Source: Struthidea cinerea (Eukaryota > Chordata > Aves > Passeriformes > Corcoracidae). Taken from it: a DNA stretch of 64,000 nt. The notes below the pieces were generated by a model. It saw nothing but the letters and a program-made list of their open reading frames with translations. It did not search any database and was not told the DNA's origin. Location: positions 447,805-511,804 of the forward strand of contig VZTI01002064.1 in the NCBI GenBank assembly GCA_013397865.1, given 5' to 3'. The number at the start of each line of letters is the position of its first letter. The stretch's first letter is position 1. The position numbers were made by a program, and so were the translations under genes. Positions 1 through 13,929 of the stretch are shown here, in pieces.

Positions 1-3000
1 GAGAGGGTTTCTCAGAGGGGCAATGGCCATCTGGCTACAAACCAACAGCAAAGTGAAGAGTAAAACCCACCATCCCCCACCCCCACTCCAAACCATGCTA
101 TCCACAAGTCATGGGCCAAATTTCTTATCCTCATGCTCAGAAATTGGTGCCAGTGAAGCCTCACAACATCTGACTTGGATTGCTGGTGGAGCCTGGAGTT
201 GCAATGGGGAGATGAATTACTGTTTTATCTGTCTGAAGCAACTGAGCAGAAGCACAAACACAGAGGGATTCAATCAAACCACTTGATAGGCATAGGAGGT
301 GCTCCATCCCTTGCCTGGGCTACAGAACAGAGCGACATTGGTCACTGCATTTCTCACTGGTATTTCTCATATTCAAATGTGTGTATTACCCAGCACCCAC
401 AGAGATCCATACACATCTGAGCTTGCCCAAGAGCTGGCTGAATTCCAGACAATTCCTGTCTCCATGTCCTTCTGCCCTTTCTTTATTGTTCCTCATCTCC
501 AGCATTAGTCTCTTCAGTCTCAGCCACTACCATCTATCTTTCCCCATCATCTTTTCTCCTCCTCTCTCAGACAACCAAGTGGAGCCCAAGTGCTGGAAAT
601 AAAGCTTATTAGCTTCCTCCTACAGACAGCAGAAGGTATTTCTGCATTTGGAAATGTGCAGAGTGGTTCTGAGGTGGAAGAAGAGACGCAAATATGTGAA
701 AGACCAGCGGAGACTGTTCCTGCAAGCAGAAGTGTAGGTTGCTTGAATTTTTATGTACCGCTGCTCACATGCTAATCTTCTCCAGGAGTTTGTGGTATTC
801 CCTTTAGCTCTGCAGTTCTCCTTAATTTATCTTTAATATCACGTTTTTATCCATTGTTTTGTTATCTGTTCCCTGATCTGTGTAAAGCGGTGTTCATTTT
901 ATTACCCACTTCTGCCATAGGACTTCCAGCCTGGTCTTTCCCGCTGCTAGCAGGGGCATGGAGAAGGGATGAAAACATTGAGGAGCAATGTGAGCTGCAC
1001 ACCAGGGTTTAGAGGCAGAACCAAAACTGTCTAGGCCTGCTGTCCCCTTCCACAGGGCTGCTTGTGCCTTGCCTGGTATCTCATACGCTGTGCTCCAAAA
1101 TGGTATTTTCTGCCTCTTTCCCTAGGAGAGGGCCTGTAATGGGGCCTGCATGGCTGCATTCCCTCTGGAGACACAGCCTCAACTCTCACCTGCAAATGAG
1201 CTACTGAAACCCACTCGCTCTGGGAAAAGTGTCTGTCTCAGGGCTGTTTTCCTCAGCATGATGAACTGAAATAGAAATAAGTTACCTTGTGTGTGTGTGA
1301 GCTGCAGACAGAAGGTAATCTGCTGAGCCCATCCTGCCAGGATGTCAGAGGTGCTGAACTCCTTGCTCAAGGGGCAAGCTCCTCTACTCATCCTTTTTCT
1401 TCTCCCTCAGCTCTGTTCTGGAAGTGGTCCAACACTTTGGACCTCTATAATCTATCCACACTTTACCATTTTTCCACCCCACATCCCAGACTCTGGGCTC
1501 AGAAACAGGGCATAGCTGTTTGCTTGAGCTTTTCTCTATTCCAAGACCTCCCACATCCTTTTCCTCTAATACAACCCATAGCAAGAATTACAATATGGTC
1601 ACAGGTCTGTGCTCCTTGCCAGAAATTTTTGCCAAAAATGACAAAAAACCCAACCAAACCACAATATTTGATAAGTCTAATTTATTCAAAACCCTGAGAA
1701 GCTTGACTGAAATATTTCCACTATCTCTTCCAGCATATTTCTGGAAGCCTCTTCCTCTTCTCTCTCTTGGACGACGTTGCTTGCCATGAGTAAGGAAACA
1801 GAGGTGCTACTGCTGTCCCATGGCATGGGCAGTCCAGCACAACCAGCTGGGTGTGTGCTCCTGTCCTCCTCAAACTGGGAGGACACCATAATCCCAATTC
1901 CTGTGTTCCTTCCGCTGGGGCTTGCCTGGGAATTTTAAAGCCGCCAACTGATGGCTTGAGGGTTCTGATCTCCATGAAGTTGGAAGGGAACTGGGAAGAG
2001 ATCCCCAGAGGGGACCTTGGACGCAGTTCAGCTCCAGCATGAGTCACCGCTGCTAGAGCACAGCCAAGGCTTTGCGTCTGAAAGAGCAGCAGGTCGTATT
2101 TGCTATCGGCTGCAAAAGCAGCTCTGCAGCTTTAGTCTGCCTTGTGCTGGAGACAGTTCTGCTCCACTGGCAGCTCCTGTCAGCTGCTTTCAGAGCCCTG
2201 CTCTCTGCCTGTATAAGAGCAATCTCTCAGCCAGTTCTGCAAGTAAGAGGGTTTTGTAGCCCTGGGAGGGAATGGGGCTTAGTTGTCCCTCTCCTGCTTG
2301 CCCCACATAGTCTGGGGGACCTGATATGCCTTTATGGTACCACACTGATGCTGGCATTTGGACCTTTAAAAGATGATCAGCCATAGGGGAACTCCAGCTA
2401 CGCCTCAACAAAATGTAAGGAGGATTTTTGAGACACCTGTAACGGGTGCCTGTGGCTGCATGTTCACTAGTGATCTGAAACAGTCCCAGAGCACTGTCCC
2501 AGTGCTGGCACAGCGTGGGCACAGCCTGCCAGGTGACTGTTTGGTTTGATCACTTTGATTGCCTTTTAAACAGAACAGAGACCCCTCTCTGCATGTGGGC
2601 TCTACTGTACTATCCCATCCAGCTTCACCATCACCATTCACTGCAGAAAATCACCAGTGTGGTAAAGCCTCAGATGCCTGGCTCTCTGGACACAACTGCA
2701 AAGGCATGGGGACATTCCTCTAGACCCCTACAAGAAAAAGGCATCGAACCACCACTACAGGAGTGGGGGCATTCTCCAGAGATGCCTGGGGATCTGTGTC
2801 CAATCAGCAGACGGTACCCCTGAGATGCAGATCAGGAGGATTGGTTTTAGCAGATCTCTCTGGTAATGGGGTCTTTAAAACCTTGTCCCTTGTGCTCGGT
2901 GTGAATCAAATTTCGAACAGCTTTATAAATACGTCACCAACAGGAGGCCTTTAGAGTAAGCATATTGCAGTTTCCTGACATTTTCGTTTCTCTATCTTGA

Positions 3001-6000
3001 CATTTCTGAAGGGCATAAGAGGCCTAAAAAAAGAAACAGCTGCTCCCAGGGAACCATGTGTTTTCAATTCCATCCTGCACTGGTGTAATAGATGGTCTTA
3101 TTATAAATATGCAGCAGTTTTCCAGATGAGCCTCTCCCTCCTGCTTAAAATGACCTGGTACAACAGTATGGAGTGGAGATGGCTGGGAAGGAGAAGGATC
3201 ACAGGCAGAAAGAGCCCTGGGAACTCTCAGGCACCCATTTAGAAGGTGCTGATGTACTACATTAATATTCAAGTTACCAGCCCAGGCCCTGATGCTGCAA
3301 ATATTTAAAGAAAACCCACTTGACTCAGGCAAGCAGTTGCACAGCAATGCTTGGCACAAGTTCCCAGCCTCCATACACCATTTCCCCCACTCTTCCATCC
3401 CTCCTGCAGCTTTTTCTGAGACGCTCTCCTGATTTCTTAAAATCTTTCTGTGGATGATCATCTCTGTGCACGGCAGCGTGTGGGCTGAGCAATTGCTCTC
3501 AGCAACTGTTATTTATCAGGTGATTTTCATATGTCTCCCTCCACAAGGGACTGAAGCTTTTGCAAGACTTTGTTCTTCTTTTAAGCATCCAAACAATCCC
3601 TAACACAATTAATATAATATAATATAATAAAATGTAATGTAATATAGTAAAATGCCCTCATTGGTTAGAACAACTGTGGTCTATAAACCAGTGCAGCTGT
3701 AGCAAGATGCAAAGGTGCTCTGGCATTTCAGAGGTTACTGGGTTCCTGTCTATCATCAGGCTGTCTGGGCATCACTATTATGTTTACTTTACATATCCCC
3801 GTTTGCAGTTATTTGTACAACGGTCCAAGTTTAACTGTTTGGATTTTCTGTTCTGTGTGTCTATTCTCTGCTGATTTCTTCATGTATAGAGTTCATTTCA
3901 ACCAGAATGGCTTAAAGTAGAAAAACACATATGTGGTGGCTGTTTTCTAAGAAAAAACCCAAACAAATGTACTAATGTTTTGGAGTGGGGTCTTCAGGTT
4001 GACGGTGAGAAGAACTTGTATGTCGGGGTGTGCCATTTGCCTCATGCGTGGAAGTCCACCCTCAGTGACTTGTCCAAATTGTGCCTTTGGAGTTGCAGCT
4101 TGAACACGTGCTGGAACACAGCCAAAATCCCCTCGGGGTTTCTTCACATTGTCCGAGCTACTGCCGCAGTTCAGTAACCAGCCAGGCCAGCCCCAGACTC
4201 CAGACCTGGGAGGGGCAGGACCAGTTTCACTCCAATGCAAAGATCAAGGTGTCAGATGAAGCAACGGAGAGTTTGAAGAAAGACATAAAAGCAGCCTTTC
4301 ATTTGATGGAATTTTGTCCTGAATGCAGCTACAAAAATCACAGAGGGTTTTCTCTTTCCAGGAGAAGTGTTTAGGAGGGAAAGTGCTTGGTCAGTTATGC
4401 CACTGGGTAAAGTTCCTTGAGTGTGGCAATTTGTGCCTGAGCGTGTATGCCCTGGAGCTGGACACCTCATCAACATAAAAAACCCCGCAGTGGGAACCTT
4501 GATATTTTCCCTTACGTTATCACCAGCTCTGATTCATGCAAGCAAACCAGCTGAGACGTTAGTAGATGAGATGGAAAAAGAGAAATTCAATTAAGAGAGC
4601 CAAGGAACTGTAATTGACTTCATCAAAGCAGATCCCTAATGAACAAGATCCACAGAGAGATTTGGTTCCATAATAGTGTGTTTTGCACTCACAGAGCAAA
4701 TTACATACCAGGGAGCTGTTGATATTTGGTAAAATTAGGCACAGAGAGATTATAACAGTCTCCCACAGGACCCTGAGTGTATCAGTGACAGCATGAGCGA
4801 AAGGTCCCAAAACTCCTTCCAACCCACCCTTCAGGCAAACTCTTTAGGTTGCCTTGCATGTGAGGACCCAGGAACTCCAACAAGCATCAGGTGGCAGAGC
4901 CTGATGATAATCCATGGATGGAGTGTGGGAACATCAGGAGGATTGGTCACGGTTCCCTACAGGAGCCTTTTAGACCCAGTGCTGGTAAACAGGCACTTGT
5001 GTAAGTCATCTCACACTTGTGTCTGACATAGGGCAGGTGTCTTTTTTAAGAAAAATTATATCAGTAACAGATTTTTTTTTCTCTCTTAGCAATTCCTGTG
5101 CCAATTAACTGTTAACCTGACAATCATTGCAAAGATCAAAGAACTTAAATGTTTAGATAATATATGTCAAATGTTTCTGGAGTTTGACCAAAAGTTAGGG
5201 TGGAGAAGAGCAAAAAGCAAGGGCAAGGCCCAGGAAAATTTGTGCAAATTAAATATCCAGTCTGAATCTGAAATAATTTAGGGGAAGGAGGTGGAGGAAC
5301 AGGATGTAGATGAGCCACAGACATCCGTATGGTGTGAGGGCATCTCTGGAACACGGATCTTCAACATGCAATGTTCATTACATTTTGAGAAAAAAAGATA
5401 GTAGTTCCATGGCTTAGATGAGCTGCTTAGCACTTGCTTCTCAGTTAGCACCTGCTACAGGTCCAGAATTCATGCTTAGCCTGGAGGATGTCCTGCTTTG
5501 AAATACTGGTGTTGGCTTCAAAGAAATTAGTAACTGATGGAAAATCAGAAGCCTCAGTAAGTGATTTCAGTGACTGGTATCTCTCAAAATTGACATATCA
5601 TGATTTATTTCAAATACAGATTTCCCCAGCTGCACCTTCCAGAATTGGATCTGGTTATGTCTGTGTCTATAAGGGTACAACATTTCTATGTTATTGAATT
5701 GTTCTTCCTTAATCAGACTCTTTCAAACAGTGACAAGATCTCCTTGTACTCAAGATAAATAGACCAACATCTTTAAATCCCACTGAAGGGCATGTGTTCC
5801 AGACATCTGCAAGACTTTTTTAGGAAAGCTCTATTCAACAATCAGTCTCCAGTTATCTTCCATTATATTTTGAGACTTTTCTGGGATTTATCCTTTTAAT
5901 GTTGGTCTTATGAGCTTTCTATCACTGTAGCTTCTTGGTCGGGAAGTGCATGGTGAATCAAATATTTTATGGAATTGCAAGCAGGTACTATATTTATGGA

Positions 6001-9000
6001 GTTACCCTTATCAGCTACCTTTGGGAATTCCTAAATATCATACTGGTACTGTTGACCTGCTTTTCTTAATTGATGGACATCCTTTGTATTAAACTGCTTT
6101 AATTCCTCATAGTAAAGTCCAATAGCAGTAGTGCTCTGTTTTCCTCCAGTGAAGATCAGGGCAATTGACTCAGTTTTAACCAGGCCATTCCATTTGCCCC
6201 TTCAAGAGTTAAATAAAGACAAATAGAGTATTTCAGGAACTTTATCACTCCAAAGAGCTCAAAAATTAATATTCCATATGCTATAGTAGAAAATAAAGGA
6301 GCAGGATACTTTTTGTCCAGCATAATCCTGTGTAAGTTAATTTTCTGCATAAGTTATGTAAACAAACACATTTCTGAAAGGGTACTAAAAGAAAGTACAT
6401 TAGGTTTTCAGCATAGCAACAGTGTTTCCAGTTTTGTCACTGTATTATCTTTCCATGTATTTAAATAGATTTGATGACAGTTTGTGTGTGTAGTCATTCA
6501 GTCCAGGTGAAAACTAAGTATCCCCTGAGAAATTTAAGAGCAGCACGGATCATGAAAAGAACAAGTACCTGTGATGGATAAACAGGACCAGCCCAACCAA
6601 AGAGCTATCAGTGAAAGCAAACAAGTGGAACGTCTTTCAAGAAGGAGAGTGTGCCAGTTGAAACAAGCCTCCATCAAGGTCTACTGGAACTTCTGCAACC
6701 AGTAACTCCAGCTTTGCTTGGTCTTGGCACTGGAAGGAGGAAATACCTTCACAAGAATGAACTTTTCCTGGACAATGACTCCAGTGTGCAGGACTGCTTT
6801 CCAACACCAACCTTTGGATACTGGCCTCCTCCACTTGCACTTTCTCCCTTTGAAGGCTTTTTAACAACCTTTTTAACAAGGCTGCTTTTGCTTTCTTGGT
6901 GCTCATCTTCACAAGTCACTCAACACCATAAAAACAGTTTTTCAAATGAGTCCAACCCAGAAAATCTTTGACTTGACAAGCTCATGTGTATGACAGCTGT
7001 GTGAATACAGAGTAGAATATACTTTATCCCATTGTGTAGACAATCTGTACTCAGTTCATGTTTACTCCAGCATCAGGGGCAGGCAAACATTTTTCTGATG
7101 TAGCCTCTGATATCTTTACAAAATTTGGTTTTGCAACTTCCCTTTACAGGCAGGACTTCTTGCTTGGCACTGAATTGTAGGTTTTACTTATTTCTCTCTT
7201 AGAAATTCGCAGATGCATCTTGTGTTAGATGTAAACTCCAAGGAGCTTACATTTTGAACAGGAAAGAAAGAGTGGAAAAGGGAAGGTAAAAACCCCCACA
7301 TGCTCAAGTGAGGAAAAATTCTTCAGGACACCCAGCAATTAAGGGATGGAGCTGGCAAAAATGCCTGTTATGGATCCTCACTTGCAAGCTTAGAGATTTT
7401 GAAGTCCTTTGAGGACTAGTCCCTCTTGACTGCAGGACAAGGCCTGTAGACCCAGTCTGATGAATGTAAGTGGTCCTGAACTGGGTGTTAGCTATAAAGC
7501 ACCATTGTTTCAGGAACAGTGCATACCTCTTGACTGGGAGGATATAGCCAAGCTTGCTCTACGTGTCAGATGGCAGGAACTATAACTGGAGTGATTTCTT
7601 ACTTTCTCCAGTGGCAAAGAGCAGTCAGTTGTGCCAATCACCACTAATAAATCACACTGTGTTTCTGTTGTCACCAGACATGCTCTTTCACACACACATT
7701 TCTAACATCTCAGCCTGGGTTGCATTTATTAGCAAGTGCTGATATGTTAAGTACCACACCTCCTTCTTGGGTCTATGTGTAATTTTCTCCTCATCCTGTG
7801 AAGAACCAGGACATAACCAATCTTGACTCCCTTTTCTCTACTAATGCCTTCAAGCAGAAGCTTTTATGCTGGCAAAACTAGAAGCATCAGCACAAAACTG
7901 CCTAGGATCAGACCCTTTGCCTTTTTTGGCAAAACAAACAGGTCTTCTTGAGGTCATATTCAAAATGACTGTGAAAAATTGTGATGGGGGAAAGTTTTGG
8001 CCGCTTGCCAGTAGCTGTTCACATGTCTTTGTTCCTGTTGATGAAAACCATACTGATTGCAGGGCTGACATCCTCGTGGACTGGCTGCATGTGCGCACAG
8101 GAAACGTGCACTTACAAGCTGAGCAGATTTTGCACACAGCTTCTCACCAGCACTCTCCTGGGTGAGGGAAAGTGGCACCAGTGGCTCTGTCCCTTGCTGA
8201 GATCATTTTGCCACTACATCTGGGACACCTACTGAGTCCCCCGGCACAGCTACTTAGTTTTTCTTCACCCAGTTTATCACAGATCCCCAAAATTTGAAGG
8301 TGTATCTCTGATTTCTAATGCATTGACAAGACATGCTGATGCAAAATTAATTCGGTGGGATATCAATAACATATATATGGGGCTTAAAAATTTGTTATTA
8401 AGGTATTTTGCTGGTTCACAATTAATTCCTCTGGACTGAAAAAGCCTGCCCCTCTGCTTTGTGTAGCTCTTTTTGATCTTCTTTCTGTGACTCTGCTAAT
8501 GGTCCCTCCTCCCCTTGGAAAGAAAAATCCTTTTATCATCTTTTCTCCCTCTGGATGTTTGGCTCTGTTCTCCAGCTTCAGAGCGGTAAGGGGGATAAAG
8601 CTAAATGATCCCTCCAAAAATAATTCTGATGATTAGGACCCTTCCTACTCTTGGACGGCCTGGGTGTATTATCTTCTGCCTAGCTCTGGCTTCACTCCTG
8701 CTTTGTGCACAGATGGGCAAAGCTCAGGGAGGTTGGCACTGAAGTCCAGCTTAGCCAGAGTGAAAGACTCCTCTTCCCCGTGCCAGAGATGGATGCTGCT
8801 GGGAGGTCAATGTGCCATTTCACCAGCAGCGAGGAAAGAGCCACATTGAAAAGTCCCTCTGACAGAGGCAGTGTTGGAAAGTGGTCTGCTCCCCATCTTT
8901 GCTGCCAGATGCAGAGCGGTAAAGGATGCCTGTGGTGGGGTGGCTGTCTTTGACCTTCTCACTCTCCTTCAGCATTGCTCTCCTCACAGGGAGCAGAGAC

Positions 9001-11559
9001 GGGAGGAGCTGCTTGCCTCTCTCCTTTCCTAAGTAAGGGAGCCAGCGTGGGTGCAGACACCCACTCTTTGGGGTGCTGTCTGGCTCTTACCTTCTTGGGG
9101 CTCACTTCTGTATCCTTGCTGGTGTTGTACCTCCTAAAGGCAATTTCCTAAACCATGCAAAAAGAGGGCATTTCTCAGAACAACTTCAGCCCGATGGAGA
9201 CAGGAGGACGAAGCGTGTCCTGCCATTGAGCTCCCCTGTGAAGCCACAGGCAGGGTTAGACAGCCCTTGCCTTGAGCCTTTAGAGACTTCCACGAAGCTG
9301 AAAGGCCAACGAGCACTGCAGGTTGCTCAGCAGGGCCATCGAGGTTGTGAGGAAACCCCCCAAAAGACAAACCTGACACGTTCATGGACGTTACACAGAG
9401 CTGAATTATTCACAGGAAATGTGTAAGCAAAACTTAGGTGTTTTTCTCAGCAGAAGCTCAGCAGCTGGAGGTCCAGGAAAAGTGCTTTCTACCAGGCAAG
9501 CACTTTGAAGCAAGCCCGCAGTGATTTTGGGGTAAAGGCTGAGAGCTGCCGTGGTGCTTCAGGATCTGGGTCTGCAGGCAAAGAATGAGTACTTGGGGAT
9601 TTTTTTTTCTTTTGGTTTCAGCTTCCAGCTCTGAAGTGTGGGGATCAGAGCTCACATCTGTGAATGTCAGGGGAAAAAAGCTCCATGCTGTGTAAGCTGT
9701 GTGCTAGCTGTAGCGAAAAAAGAGTAGTGCACTGAAAGTTTGATGTGATCAAATAAAAACATATCCTTGTGCCACTCAGACTGTGAATGAGGTAAAATAA
9801 TTAAAAGTTTAAACAAAGTGCTTTCCAACTCCCTTCTGTTCTTTTCCCGCAGGCATTTGGTACATTGCTTCATCTTAACTGGGGAAACCATATTTAATTT
9901 GAACCTGGATTCAAATCACCTGAGCCCTGGTCAAAAAGTAAATGCAAAGTCAAATCAATTTTGTGTAAAGCTGAGTACAGCCAGCTACTGGGAATTACAG
10001 CCACTGCTAGCAATTATCACAGTTGTGATGGTTATTTCCAGACACACTTTGTATTTTGTTTTTGCAGGCTCCACTTCATAACACACAAAATTGAAAATTA
10101 CCTTTTACGCTTCACCACTGACATGCTATTAATTTGCTAAAAAAAAAAAAATTAAAGAATCAATCAGTATCTCAGAAGTTTAGAACTTGCCAAAGAGCCT
10201 TAATTTGCATTCAAAATATTTCTGTGTGAAAGATGTCTCCAATTTAATTGAATTTTCAGAGTTCTCTTGGAGGCTTCCTCTCTTTGTCTCCGGGTAACAC
10301 AAGTCAGTATTTCTCTCTTTCACTTTGTAGTCACAGCCTCTCTTCTGGGGACAAGGTCTGGGGCAGAAACTGTTTCTGCACTGATGACATGGCTCTGCTG
10401 ACTGGCTTGGGAGTCACTGGGAAGGTTTTGCAAACCACCTGCGAAATCCATTCCAGTTCAGCCAGCCTCCTCTTTTAACTTTCTGAGGCCAATATCCAGC
10501 AAACGTTTGCCCTTCAGAGAAGTATTTATGGCTGAAGAGACTCATCAAGGAGTCCACAACACAGTGCTGATAGGGGAAAGGCAAATCTTGCATTTAGTGT
10601 GCTCACAGCCATTCACTTGCTTGCAGAAGGGATGTCCAGGAATTTGGCACCAGTGGCTTTGGAGGACTCTGAGCAGCTCCAAGGGGAAGACAGGTGCCTC
10701 CCTTTCGTCAAATTTCTATTTGCATATTAATGACGATACTTTGCACTGAAACCAGAATAACATTTCAGACATGAAACATGTAAGGCTGAGAATCAGGGAA
10801 GAAAAGCAACAATGTGTGGGCTGGGTGACCTGGCCTATGCCAGGAGAGGCAAAGAGCTGAGCTGACAAGCAGGCAAACAACCTTGTGGTTCAGTCTGCTC
10901 ATGCGTTGTTCAGCAAAAGAACCAAACCAAAACAACCCCACGATGCTAAATATGAGAATAGGAGCATTTTACAATAATCGAAATCAGGTTAAACAATCTG
11001 TGGTCCAAGAAAGAGCTTAATGTACCAGATCATGTATTCATGCTGAATATCTCAGCCAGCTCTAACTGCGATTTTACATTTGCCATTCTAAATATAATTT
11101 TTCTAGTGAGTGGCAATGAAAAAATTTAAACAGCTTGCTTGGAAGGGGGCTGTGCTTTGGTTTACAGTGGACTTGTAGCTACAGACAACTGCTAACATCC
11201 AGCTACAGCACTCAGCTAGGTACCTTTCTGAGACAGGCATCTTTGTAAAGTGGCACCCTGAGTTTTCTTAACTGGGGTTACTGCCTTGAAAAAAATAGCT
11301 TGTGATTTTATTCAAATTACTGCAGCAGCATAAAATCTGGACCAAGCTGTTTATGGATTGGGGCGGATCCAGGACTGCAGAGGTCAGGAAGAGTTCAAGT
11401 TCATACATAATGTATGGCGTGTTTTAATAAGGCTCCTTTCATACTTCAGTTTGTCTGCCCGCCTTTGCATGAAGCTGTAAAGCCACAGGCATCACTGTTT
11501 AAAATTAAAAAAGCACGACCAGAACCCTCACCCTCTGCACTTTTAAAGGCAGGTCTGTT
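1..11559. other. Intergenic, no gene recognised
   Basis: Unique-looking sequence with only short open frames that lack recognisable domains. Apart from the AT-rich repeat near 3.6 kb, I see no transposon, RNA gene or promoter I can defend. Confidence 0.6.
3609..3652. repeat. AT-rich simple repeat
   Basis: Imperfect TAATA/TAATG pentamer-type repeats (AATATAATATAATATAATAA and so on) form a short low-complexity tract. Confidence 0.85.
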
Positions 11560-11715
11560 TTCCAGGTCGCTCCGTGAAGCCCCATCGCCGCTGCGCAAGG
11601 CAGTTGCCCCGCGCGGCGCAGGAGCGCCTGCCCTCCCAGCTAATTATCCCGCTCTTTGTTTCAGCTCCTCTGTTTGCTCAGGGCACGTCAACCGTGGGAA
11701 ATGCCTGCCTTTGCT
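11560..11715. promoter_or_regulatory. Isolated CpG-rich patch, candidate regulatory element
   Basis: Within otherwise CpG-poor intergenic DNA this stretch carries a cluster of CpGs (GTCGCTCCGTG, CATCGCCGCTGCGC, CCCCGCGCGGCGCAGG). It is followed directly by GCTAATTATCC, a homeodomain-type core. No coding gene is recognised next to it. The density is visible; function is inferred only. Confidence 0.3.
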
Positions 11716-13120
11716 GGGAAGTTGCTGATGGCGGGGCGAAAGCATTTTTACATAGATTAGACCTTTAAAAGTGGTTATAATACCCGCTAATATGGATGGA
11801 CACTTTCTGCCATACATTGCTTTGCTCTTTCCCAGCTATTAAGGAATGCAGCATCATGAGAGCCAGTTCTGCAAGATGCGGAGCCTTTGGCTGTCGTCCA
11901 GCAAAAACTTAAATATAGGGATGGTCCCATTGACTTCAGCTGGTTGGAATGAGCCCTTAGGCCCAGATCCTCAAAGGCATCTGGGCAACTGGCTCCCAAG
12001 GTCTGGACTCAGGGTCTGTTTTCATGTGTGATATATTTGGTGCTTGAGACAGGGGCTGTTTAATCAAACAGCTCTTCCCTTTTTGCAGGATGAAGATTTG
12101 TAGTTTTCATGTCCAGGACTGGGGACTACAGAACTGGATGTGCTGGTTTGAGTTTCTAGCTCATAGAAATGTGTCCTAAAATCATACTTGCAAATGTATA
12201 GAGCAAAATTCTGAGCACAAGTCTGTGTTGCAGCAGAATCTCCAGCTTTGCAGCCATTTTCCGATGTACACGGTAATCTTATTTTTTTAAATCAGAGGAT
12301 GAGTTCTGGAGCACCTACATAGCTCAGCAAATGTCATACAGTGGGTCAGGAGTTATGCCAGAAAAGGAAAAATCAGATTTCCTAAGCCACTAGACAGCGC
12401 AGCTCCTCCTGTGGGTGAGAAGAAGGGTATGAGACCTGGCCTGTTCTGCAGCCTGGCAGCGCCCATAGCTGGCAGATGGGGAATACGGTCGATCCCATGG
12501 GAGCAGGCACGGTGAAGGTGACAGTCTTAAAAAGTTTGTACAGGCACAGTTTGAAGATGGGAATGCTTTCAAACTCCTGGATCTATGTCCCTGCTCTGAT
12601 TTTGTTCTGAAATTGTATCAAGGTGAGACTGCCCCTTCTCTCCCCATTTATTTTCACCAATGAAATCTGAGTTTTCAGGCTGCAGTGGAGAAATATGCAG
12701 TAGTCGGGCTCAGACCCTGCAGACCAGTGCGTGTCACAGCTCACATCACAGAGCAGATTAAGCATGGCCTTCCTCTGCCATCCATTCAGAAAGGAAATAC
12801 TCCAGCAGAGTGAGTGTCTGGCTGTGCTGTTGGATTCAGTGCTGGGTAAACACAGAGGCTGTGGTAGACAAGCACGTGTTTGCTTTACTTCCTCAAGAAG
12901 CAACTGCATGCCAATTATGTGTCGCTACATCAATATACCAGAAGTATGCAAAATTCAAACTCTTTGAATTTCTTTCACACCAGTTACACAATTTCTTTTA
13001 CACCAGAGAATATTCCAGTCTTGTTTGGCATAAGGCACTTCCAGCATGCAGCGGTGAGTGCCTGTACAAATATCAGAGAGAGATTATGGATTAGGACCTA
13101 AACATGCTTATGCAATTATG
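11716..13120. other. Intergenic, no gene recognised
   Basis: No recognisable feature between the CpG-rich patch and the CR1 fragment. Confidence 0.6.
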
Positions 13121-13351
13121 TCAGGGGAGATTTGTGTTGGATATTAGGAAACATTTCTTCACCCAGAGGGTGGTCAGGTACTGGGACAGTATCCCCAAGG
13201 AAATGATCATGGCACCGAGCCTGCCAGAATTCAACAAGTGTTTCAACACCATTCTCAGGCTTGTGGTGTGACTTTCGGGGTTGTCCCATGCAGAGCCAGG
13301 TGTTGGACTTCATGATCCTGGTGGGTCCCTTCCAACTCAAGATTCTATAAT
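13121..13351 (+). mobile_element. CR1 LINE 3' fragment
   Basis: This contains ATATTAGGAAACATTTCTTC, ACCCAGAGGGTGGTCAGGTA, then TGTTGGACTTCATGATCCTG, GTGGGTCCCTTCCAACTCAA and GATTCTATAATC. That is the end of CR1 ORF2 plus the 3' tail, with no open frame preserved. Confidence 0.88.
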
Positions 13352-13929
13352 CTGTTCTTATAACATTTAGGGTGACACCTCAAGCCTCTGCTGTATGTCT
13401 GTTTATTTCTGATCTTGATATCGAGGATCCCATTCTAATTGCTGGAGTTCAAGGATTCCTTTGATTCTAAACCCATTTGAAATGCTATATGGCATCCCCG
13501 TCTCATCTGCATCTATTGCTCCAAAAGGGCACAGGTGTACTTTAGATCCTGTGCTACCTCTGACAGCCTTCAGGGGTGTCCCAAGCAGCTCTACTTGCCC
13601 ATGTGTGGCACGTCCCTTCAGGTTCATTTTGTGTTTGCTCTCCTCACAGATCCAGTCATTGCACATCCCTCACGAAGCTGCTGTTTGTCAATTCTCCTCT
13701 GCCAGACCATATGATTTAATGACACTTTTCCATTTCTGTTTTCTGATGCTGAAAGATCAGTGTGATGCTTTAGGTTTTAACTTTTATATTTTTCAAGTCC
13801 TGTACTGCTTAGTGTGTAGCTCTGAGGTTTCTTGTAGCCTGTTAACTTCTGCTCTCTCCTGCTAGGTAGACATAACAAAGCCTCTCCGGGCCTGCTCTCC
13901 AAGGACACTCAGACCGTCCTAGGCCCAAA
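13352..13929. other. Intergenic, no gene recognised
   Basis: Unique sequence between a CR1 fragment and the putative LTR. A 134-codon open frame spanning 13461-13865 has no recognisable domain. Confidence 0.55.

Noticed and set aside
3024..3461. A 145-codon minus-strand open frame
   Set aside because: No recognisable family motif, no splice or promoter context, and low-complexity ends.
6637..6912. A 91-codon minus-strand frame beginning MKMSTKKAKAALLKRLL
   Set aside because: The lysine-rich start looked protein-like and briefly suggested a processed pseudogene, but no family match holds beyond the first residues and no poly(A) remnant was seen.
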